From CAZJWR01 sp964549765 (lineage in GTDB: Bacteria > Zixibacteria > MSB-5A5 > GN15 > JAAZOE01), in assembly GCA_964549765.1 (NCBI GenBank), contig CAZJWR010000009.1, forward strand, positions 21,799 to 85,798: 64,000 nt of DNA, read 5' to 3'. Shown piece after piece: positions 35,368-41,343 of the stretch. Each line of letters starts with the position of its first letter. The first letter of the stretch is position 1. The notes beneath the pieces were generated by a model. That model worked only from the letters and a program-made list of their open reading frames with translations. It was not told the DNA's origin and searched no databases. The translations under genes and the position numbers were made by a program.

Positions 35368-38132
35368 ATTTTAAGCAGTTATCAAAAATCGCCACGCCGA
35401 AGGCGCTACAGGCGTTTCTCGATCGTCACTATGACGGTGCGATCGAGAAATTTTACTCAGCCCTGAACGCTGAATCCGATCGCCTTATTCGGACCGATCT
35501 CACGCAAGCCCTGCAACTGAATGAGTGGACAGCCGGGCTGGAATCGCTCCTCCCGGATAAATACCGCGCTCAGCTCTATCGCATCTGGGGACGGCATGCT
35601 CATCTGTCGGGTGATTATCCCCTGGCATTGAAATTGTACAACCGAGCCATCGGTCTATTTGCCGCCGTCGGAGATCGCAACAGCCGAGCTCGTGTCCAGA
35701 AAGCGCTGCTGGACGTACTCGCGTATTTGGGAAAGTATGATCAGGCCATCGAGGTCGGGCGGCAATCGCTTCGCTTCTACGGACGTATCAAGGCGACGAC
35801 CGATTATGCCCAGGTGCTGACCAACCTTGGAAATCTCTACCATCGTCTCGACGAAAACAAGAAAGCCCTGCGGTACTACGACCGAGCCTATGAGATTTTC
35901 AAACATCTGGATAATACCTATGCCCTGGCTCTGGTGCAATTCAATCGGGGTAATATCTATTCGAATCTGAACGAACTGGATAAATCGGAACGGCTTTACC
36001 GGCAGGCCGGGAAAATATATCGCTCGCTGTCGATGGAACTGGCCGCGACTCAGGCCGACTATTCCCTCGCGTATATCGCATTCCTTAAGGGGAATTACAG
36101 CGAATCACTCGACGCCTTCTCAAGAACGGGCGAGGAATTCCGACGCCTCGGCGATAATCGCTGCCTGGCATTGACCGAGCTTGACCGGGCCGAGGTGTAT
36201 CTGCATCTCAATCTGTACAGTCAGGCTATCGATGATGCGCTGGCGGTAGCAGACGAATTCGGGCGTTTGAAAATGTCGTACGAGCAGGGGAAATCGTACT
36301 ATTTTGCTGCCGCCGGGTATTGCGCGTTCGGTGATTTCACGCTCGGGGGGAAACAGGCGCGCCGCGCCTTAAAGATTTTCGTACACGAGAAAAACCGAGT
36401 CTGGCAGGTATTATGTCGGTTCCTGCTCGCCAAGATAGATTTCCGGGATGGCCGGCTAAAGAGGGCTCTGAGCAATTTTCGAGACATCGCCGATTTTTAT
36501 AAACGTCACGGCGATATCAGGCAGTATAACGACGTTCGGCTGACCTGGCTGGAAGTGTTGATTGCCTCAAAACAATTCCGCGCCGCCGGACGGCTGTCTG
36601 TCGGTATCGGAAAAGTGCGGAGACAACTAACCGGCTATCAGCGCTTCCTCTACTATCTATTGGTCGGAGATCTCAATCGGGATCGCGGAGATACGGGGAC
36701 GGCGGCCCGATTTTACCGGCGGGCGATCGGGGAAGCCGAGAAACTTCAGGAAACGATTTTCCCCGATGAAATCAGACGCTTTTTCTGGATTGATAAGCTG
36801 GCCGCATACAATCGCCTGACGGCCGTTTATCTCGAGAAAGGCCGGACGCGCCAAGCATTCCGGATATTGGAGAAGGGTAAAGCCGCCCTTTTGATGACAG
36901 CCGATTTGCGTCTTCCGGCCGGCCGGCCGGTGCCGTTGTCACCGTCGCTGGAAGCCGAACGCTTGCGCTTGAAGGCGTTTCTCCGCAAGGCGATCATTCC
37001 CGCCGGTACGATGTCGCGCGGCGCCTCGGCTGCTCGCCGGGTGCAATCGGTTGAAAGACGGCTGTGGAAAATCTCGCGGGCTACCCGTGACAAGAGGCGT
37101 ACATCCATCGGATCCGATCTTGGCGCCCTTCACGATATTGACGATATCCAAAGTATCCTCGGCGACTCCGACGTTGTCGTCGAGTACCTGCTCCGAGAGG
37201 AGCTATGCGGTGCGTTTGTCATCGACGCCGATGATTTTGCCTTTCATGTCCTTGACATCGATGTGGAAGAACTCCGTGGCTTGCTGGCCAGATTCTACTT
37301 TCTGATCAACAGCGTTTCGACGTGCGACGACGATCGATTAGTCATCAGTGACCTGCTAAGGCGGATTTCAGATAAAATCTGGAAGCCGCTGGAGACCGAC
37401 TTCGATCACATCAAAAACGTCTATCTTGTTCCCGACGGCATCCTTGGCCGACTGCCGTTTTCCCTTGCCGAGAACACCGATGGTTCCGCCCTATTCGAAC
37501 GGTATCATCCGTATATATGTTCTTCCTCTTCGACCCTGGCCGGGCGGCTGTCATCCAGGCAACCCGCGACTCCCTTCACGAGCGTATCCATTTTGACGGC
37601 GGCTTCCACCGATCTTCCCGGTGCATTGGCGGAGCGGGTGGCGGTATCCCGTCATTTTGCCGGGGCCGATATTCACGACGGGAAGGATGCCACCAGCAGC
37701 AACCTTTTCCGATCTTTGGAAAAGCGGGGAGGTTCGGTGCATCTTGCGGCGCACGCCTCGCAGTCGTACGAGAATCCTCTGTTTTCACAGATTCTGCTGG
37801 CTGACGGTCCCCTATATACATTTGACCTGTTCTCGCGCCCGGTTTCAGCCGAGCTGGTTGTTCTTTCCGGCTGTCAGACCGGTGATCCCGGCCTTCACGG
37901 CGCGGGGGAGAATTCTTCGCTGGCCGCGGCGTTCCTGGCGGCCGGGGCCGGAAACATTATAGCCAGTCATTGGCCGGTGGCCGATGAGATTACCGCAGTT
38001 TTTATGGATGCATTTTACGCCCACCTCGACCGCCGTAACTATGTCGCCGCGCTCCGCGCTGCGATGATCGAAACCCGAAACAAATCGGCCAATATCAAAC
38101 ATTGGGCCGCCTTTTATCTGGCGTGCCGTTGA
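35364..38132 (+). CDS. TPR-CHAT caspase-like protease
   Basis: 922 residues. About 70-560 is a long array of tetratricopeptide repeats (for example ALKLYNRAIGLFAAVGDRNSRARVQKALLD and ALRYYDRAYEIFKHLDNTYA). The C-terminal third is a CHAT domain with the caspase-type dyad intact: H797 in HLAAHAS and C837 in VVLSGCQTG, followed by the usual LAAAFLAAGAGNIIASHWPV strand-helix. No signal peptide, so it is cytoplasmic. TPR-CHAT proteases in other systems are activated by bound partners and cut specific proteins (Csx29 in type III-E CRISPR is one). Here the partners are a sigma factor, a small beta protein and a secreted subtilase in one overlapping operon. Confidence 0.93.
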   Translation: MNFKQLSKIATPKALQAFLDRHYDGAIEKFYSALNAESDRLIRTDLTQALQLNEWTAGLESLLPDKYRAQLYRIWGRHAHLSGDYPLALKLYNRAIGLFAAVGDRNSRARVQKALLDVLAYLGKYDQAIEVGRQSLRFYGRIKATTDYAQVLTNLGNLYHRLDENKKALRYYDRAYEIFKHLDNTYALALVQFNRGNIYSNLNELDKSERLYRQAGKIYRSLSMELAATQADYSLAYIAFLKGNYSESLDAFSRTGEEFRRLGDNRCLALTELDRAEVYLHLNLYSQAIDDALAVADEFGRLKMSYEQGKSYYFAAAGYCAFGDFTLGGKQARRALKIFVHEKNRVWQVLCRFLLAKIDFRDGRLKRALSNFRDIADFYKRHGDIRQYNDVRLTWLEVLIASKQFRAAGRLSVGIGKVRRQLTGYQRFLYYLLVGDLNRDRGDTGTAARFYRRAIGEAEKLQETIFPDEIRRFFWIDKLAAYNRLTAVYLEKGRTRQAFRILEKGKAALLMTADLRLPAGRPVPLSPSLEAERLRLKAFLRKAIIPAGTMSRGASAARRVQSVERRLWKISRATRDKRRTSIGSDLGALHDIDDIQSILGDSDVVVEYLLREELCGAFVIDADDFAFHVLDIDVEELRGLLARFYFLINSVSTCDDDRLVISDLLRRISDKIWKPLETDFDHIKNVYLVPDGILGRLPFSLAENTDGSALFERYHPYICSSSSTLAGRLSSRQPATPFTSVSILTAASTDLPGALAERVAVSRHFAGADIHDGKDATSSNLFRSLEKRGGSVHLAAHASQSYENPLFSQILLADGPLYTFDLFSRPVSAELVVLSGCQTGDPGLHGAGENSSLAAAFLAAGAGNIIASHWPVADEITAVFMDAFYAHLDRRNYVAALRAAMIETRNKSANIKHWAAFYLACR

Positions 38133-38149
38133 TCGGGAGGAACTGCACG

Positions 38150-39538
38150 ATGCGACTGACTCGGATATTGCTTCTCATGCTCATCATTCTGCCGGTATAT
38201 GTGCAGGCAACCGATATATATGTCGACTCCCAAGTGGTATGCCGGGTCCGGCCTGGAGCCGATCCTGACACCGTGGCAGCGACGGTAGAAGCACTGGTGA
38301 CCAACGGCATCGAATCCGCCGAGACGTACCTGTTCCAGTATCGGGTGCCCGCGCCGGTTGACTCGGTGATTCATCTTCTGATCGACAATCCGGATGTTAT
38401 CGAGGCACACCCCAATTTCATCATACACATTAACCTGGACCAGGTCAGTCAGCCATTCGTCGACGGCGATCAGACCAACCAGGCCTTCGTCGACGGCATT
38501 TCTCCGGCGCATTATTTTGAACAATACGCCGAGGGCAACCTGCTCATGGATTCGGCGCATCTTATCAACCGGGGAGAAGGCGCCGTGATCGCTATAATCG
38601 ACGGCGGGTGCGACAACACCAACCCGGTGTTCCAAAACCGGATCGACGATGGCAGTTTCGATTTCGTTGATATCGATTATGAACCATGGGTAAATTCCGG
38701 CACGACCGGCAACCACGGCACCTTCGTCGCGGGCATCGCGGCCCGATGCGCTCCCGATGCTTCTCTGATGATCGTGCGCTGCTTCAGCGCCTCCGGGAGC
38801 GGTACCAGTTTCGATATCGCCCACGGTATCTATTATGCGGCCGAGCACGGCGCCGACATCATCAATATGAGCTTCGGAATGGATCGGTATAACTCGACGA
38901 TAGCCGAAGCCATCGAAGCGGCATATTACCAATACGGGGTGGTGTTGACAGCCGCGGCCGGAAATTCCGGATTGGAGTTCGATCGTTTCCCCGCTTCGCA
39001 TCCCTGCGTACTCAATGTGGCCGCAGTGGATTCCGCCGATATCAAAACCGATTTTTCCAATTATGGGTTCAGTGTCGCCGTGACCGCCCCCGGGGAGAAT
39101 ATCTATAGTTCGCTGGCCGGCGGCAACGTCTGGGGCTGGTGGAGCGGGACATCGTTCTCCGCTCCGTTTGTGTCCGGTTTGGCGGCGCTATTGAAATCGA
39201 TGCATCCGGGCGACCCTCCGTACTCCATAATGGAGACAATGGTACGGGCATCCGACAATATTGACGAAATCAATCCCGGCTATACGCTGCTGCTCGGGAG
39301 CGGTCGGGTTGATTTCCTGAAGACGATTTATCTACCCGGCGACGCCAACGGAAGCGGTGGGGTTAATCTGGGAGACGTTGTTTATCTGGTGAACTACATC
39401 TTTAAGAGCGGTCCCGAGGCGTTGCCCCCGGAAAGCGGCGACGCCAATTGCGATGAAACGGTCAATATCGGCGACGCCGTGTTCCTGATCGATTATATTT
39501 TCCGGAGCGGAACGGAGCCGGTTCGTTGTGATTGGTGA
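38150..39538 (+). CDS. Secreted S8 subtilase with C-terminal dockerin-like repeats
   Basis: 462 residues from ATG at 38150, which has GGGAGG upstream and gives a clean signal peptide (1-20). A propeptide-like region (about 25-95) precedes a complete catalytic triad: D151 (AIIDGG), H189 (GNHGTFVAG) and S335 (SGTSFSAP), with AAAGNSG as the oxyanion loop. The last 65 residues are two dockerin-like calcium-loop repeats (GDANGSGGVNLGDVVYLVNYIF and GDANCDETVNIGDAVFLIDYIF). Unlike the larger subtilase at 13182, there are no PKD domains and no FlgD-like tail. It starts 17 bases after the CHAT gene, so it is the fourth gene of that operon. Confidence 0.93.
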   Translation: MRLTRILLLMLIILPVYVQATDIYVDSQVVCRVRPGADPDTVAATVEALVTNGIESAETYLFQYRVPAPVDSVIHLLIDNPDVIEAHPNFIIHINLDQVSQPFVDGDQTNQAFVDGISPAHYFEQYAEGNLLMDSAHLINRGEGAVIAIIDGGCDNTNPVFQNRIDDGSFDFVDIDYEPWVNSGTTGNHGTFVAGIAARCAPDASLMIVRCFSASGSGTSFDIAHGIYYAAEHGADIINMSFGMDRYNSTIAEAIEAAYYQYGVVLTAAAGNSGLEFDRFPASHPCVLNVAAVDSADIKTDFSNYGFSVAVTAPGENIYSSLAGGNVWGWWSGTSFSAPFVSGLAALLKSMHPGDPPYSIMETMVRASDNIDEINPGYTLLLGSGRVDFLKTIYLPGDANGSGGVNLGDVVYLVNYIFKSGPEALPPESGDANCDETVNIGDAVFLIDYIFRSGTEPVRCDW

Positions 39539-39747
39539 GGCGGCAGTCATGCCGGAAAGCGAATTGGTCCGGCCTGCCGATAGTGGCATGCCTGGTCTTG
39601 TGACGAAGAATTCTCAGGCAATCAGAGGCTCGCTTCGGGCTTGAGCGAAGAGGATAGAGGTTGAGCCGTAAAAGAAATCCGCTTTTTACTTCATATGGTA
39701 AATTCCAACTCCGTTGGATCAGTTAGGGGAGTTCGTGTCGGTCAAGG

Positions 39748-39765
39748 AATGCCGGAGGTCGGGAC
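39748..39765 (+). repeat. Dispersed intergenic repeat, copy 1 (left of island)
   Basis: AATGCCGGAGGTCGGGAC, identical over 18 bases to copy 2 at 53313-53330, and identical over the first 16 to copy 3 at 62366-62381. GTCAAG lies just upstream in all three, but here about 14 bases between are missing. Confidence 0.75.
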
Positions 39766-39895
39766 TGTTCATTAACCGACACGATGAATTCGTTAAATAT
39801 CGCATTAATTATGAATGCGTTGCATGAATTCAATGCGCTCCACCGTCTGGTATGTAATCTCCGCTGGGGGGGAACAGATGCCACAACGCGAGTAT

Positions 39896-39919
39896 GAGGT
39901 TCGATTCCCACCATTTCCA
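39896..39919 (+). other. tRNA/tmRNA 3'-end-like (T-arm) fragment
   Basis: GAGGTTCGATTCCCACCAT followed by TTCCA resembles the T-loop and 3' end of a tRNA or of tmRNA (ssrA). The stem is imperfect and no matching 5' acceptor strand (GGAAATG) is present upstream, so this is at most a fragment. Such 3' ends are common island attachment sites. Confidence 0.35.
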
Positions 39920-40093
39920 TTTTAATGTCCTTCAGTATGTTACCGTCGCACGAGGGGTGGGACGAATTGCCTATTCCCCCGTTCACGGTCTGTATCTCAA
40001 ACCCGCTGGCAATAACTTACGACGTCCACCGTAAGGCATTGGTCTCGGCGCGATCGGCGTTTTCCAGGTGCTTCAAAAAATTCCTCAATTCTC

Positions 40094-40122
40094 TTGACAT
40101 CCAGAGTCGCCATATGTATATA
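40094..40122 (+). promoter_or_regulatory. Sigma70 promoter of the ArsR gene/island
   Basis: TTGACA (40094-40099), 17-base spacer, TATATA (40117-40122). Transcription would start near 40129, inside the inverted repeat at 40122-40141, about 24 bases before the ArsR start codon. Confidence 0.7.
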
Positions 40123-40141
40123 TATGCGTAGTTTCGCATAT
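40122..40141. promoter_or_regulatory. Candidate ArsR-family operator 1
   Basis: Perfect inverted repeat ATATGCG-6-CGCATAT overlapping the -10 end and predicted start of the arsR promoter. Position and sequence fit autorepression by the encoded ArsR-type protein. Confidence 0.65.
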
Positions 40142-40152
40142 AGGTACTAACG

Positions 40153-40488
40153 ATGATAGAAGATAGAGAACTATTCGATCTGCATGCCGAGTTCTGCAAG
40201 CTGATTGCCAGTCCCAGAAGGCTGATGATCATAGAACTCCTGGCCAGGAAGGAGCTGAGCGTTGGTGAGATTGCTCACGCTCTGGATGTGCCGCATAGCA
40301 ATGTAAGCCAGCACCTCAGGGTCATGCGCTCGCGTCATATCGTTGAAGCACGCAGAGACGGGCAGACGGTATACTATAGATTGACCAATGTTCGGCTGCC
40401 CGCAGTCTGTGCTGAGATTCGGTCTATCTTGCTGGAAGGTATGGACATGCGAGGCAAGAAGGCTCGAGGAATGAACAAGAAAAGATGA
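40153..40488 (+). CDS. ArsR/SmtB-family winged-helix repressor
   Basis: 111 residues; a winged helix with ASPRRLMIIELLARKELSVGEIAHALDVPHSNVSQHLRVMRSRHIVEARRDGQTVYYRL, a textbook ArsR layout in which NVSQHL is the recognition helix. No Cys pair of the metal-sensing type is present in the recognition helix (no ELCVCDL); the only cysteines are C16 and one near residue 88. It is therefore probably not a metal sensor and may respond to sulfur species or thiol redox state, as BigR/SqrR-type relatives do with a two-Cys switch. It is the first gene of the TusA/Hdr island and appears autoregulated. Confidence 0.92.
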   Translation: MIEDRELFDLHAEFCKLIASPRRLMIIELLARKELSVGEIAHALDVPHSNVSQHLRVMRSRHIVEARRDGQTVYYRLTNVRLPAVCAEIRSILLEGMDMRGKKARGMNKKR

Positions 40489-40508
40489 AGCATGTTTTTT
40501 TTGCGTCG

Positions 40509-40528
40509 TATGTGCAATAATGCGCATA
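40509..40528. promoter_or_regulatory. Candidate ArsR-family operator 2
   Basis: Near-perfect inverted repeat TATGTGCA-4-TGCGCATA (one mismatch) between arsR and the TusA gene, similar to operator 1 (shared TGCGCATA/ATATGCG core). It would let the repressor control the TusA-Hdr genes separately. Confidence 0.5.
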
Positions 40529-40575
40529 TATGATGATCAGAATATATACAGACCTGTCTAGAGGAGAAAGAAGAA

Positions 40576-40830
40576 ATGACACTTGAAGAACTCTTAAACC
40601 TGAATGTCAGCAAGATCGTTGACGCTCGCGGCACCGCCTGCCCCGGTCCATTGCTCGAAGCCAAACGAGGTATGGCCGAAGTCCCCAAGAACGGAATCAT
40701 GGAAGTGCTATCATCCGACGAAGGGACCAACGATGACATCCCGCTGTGGTGCAAGAAAGTCGGACATGAGTACCTTGGCAATATCGAGGAAGCGGGTTAC
40801 TGGAGACTATTCGTTCGCAGGATGAAGTAA
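40576..40830 (+). CDS. TusA/SirA-family sulfurtransferase
   Basis: 84 residues with the invariant TusA core ARGTACPGPLLEAKRGM; C22 is the persulfide-carrying cysteine. The family hands sulfane sulfur between proteins in the cytoplasm, feeding tRNA thiolation, molybdenum cofactor or dissimilatory sulfur pathways. Here the neighbours (DsrE-like, HdrABC, MvhD-like) point to the dissimilatory or redox role. GGAG precedes the start by about eight bases, and the stop codon overlaps the next gene's start. Confidence 0.92.
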   Translation: MTLEELLNLNVSKIVDARGTACPGPLLEAKRGMAEVPKNGIMEVLSSDEGTNDDIPLWCKKVGHEYLGNIEEAGYWRLFVRRMK

Positions 40831-41264
40831 TGGTGTCAACTACTACTGACACCGGTTGGGAACCCAGGATACTTGTATTCTCAACCAATAATATCTCGGA
40901 CCCCGGGATTGATCTGGCTGGCAGTTCACACATGCCTTACTCCCCCTCGGTGCTGGTGATAGCCGTGCCGTGCTCGAGCGGCATCAAGTCCTCGTGGGTG
41001 CTTCACGCGCTTAATGCCGGATTTGATGGCGTATTCATAGCCGCCGATGGGTCTGACTGTGCTTACCTGCCGGACTGCACGAAACGAACCGGTGAGGTTG
41101 TTCAAAGGACGCAGGCGCTTTTGGAGAAAAACAACCTTGATCCAAGGCGGCTGAAAATGGCGGCAATCTGCTCAGTCTGTGCTGAGTCTTTCCAGTCGCA
41201 CATGGAGAAATTCAGATCAGCTCTGGTGAAGCTCAGCGCGCCGCAAGGAAAGGTGGCCCAATGA
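40830..41264 (+). CDS. MvhD/FlpD-like iron-sulfur subunit (electron transfer to HdrA)
   Basis: 144 residues. It matches the MvhD/FlpD (hydrogenase delta subunit) family: VLVIAVPCSSGIKSSWVLHALNAGFDGVFIAADGSDCAYLPDCTK, then LLEKNNLDPRRLKMAAICSVCAESF. The cysteines of VPCSS, DCAY, DCTK and CSVC fit a [2Fe-2S] site. In methanogens this subunit carries electrons from a hydrogenase or dehydrogenase into HdrA. No hydrogenase genes are present here, so the electron donor is unknown; HdrA fused to a GltD-like domain could take them from NAD(P)H. Start codon overlaps the TusA stop. Confidence 0.85.
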   Translation: MVSTTTDTGWEPRILVFSTNNISDPGIDLAGSSHMPYSPSVLVIAVPCSSGIKSSWVLHALNAGFDGVFIAADGSDCAYLPDCTKRTGEVVQRTQALLEKNNLDPRRLKMAAICSVCAESFQSHMEKFRSALVKLSAPQGKVAQ

Positions 41265-41284
41265 GGTATTTTATTGTCAGCCAA

Positions 41285-41300
41285 TGTGAATTAATTCACA
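41285..41300. promoter_or_regulatory. CRP/FNR-family consensus palindrome upstream of hdrA
   Basis: TGTGAATTAATTCACA is a perfect 16-base palindrome and an exact match to TGTGA-N6-TCACA. It sits in the 79-base gap before the first HdrA gene, 43 bases from its start codon. Confidence 0.6.
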
Positions 41301-41343
41301 ATATACAGCCTGCTTCTGATTCTTCCGCGAGAGGCCTAAATAT

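Larger units (their letters stand above)
39539..40092. other. Intergenic region at the left edge of the sulfur/Hdr island
   Basis: About 550 bases with no gene. It contains one copy of the dispersed repeat (39748-39765) and a T-arm-like sequence (39896-39919), both listed separately. Base composition is noticeably more AT-rich after about 39780 than in the preceding operon. Confidence 0.5.

Noticed and set aside
39723..39986. Minus-strand frame containing MVGIEPHTRV
   Set aside because: MVGIEP-type peptides are typical translations of the reverse complement of tRNA/tmRNA 3' ends; it was used as a clue for the T-arm-like fragment, not as a gene.
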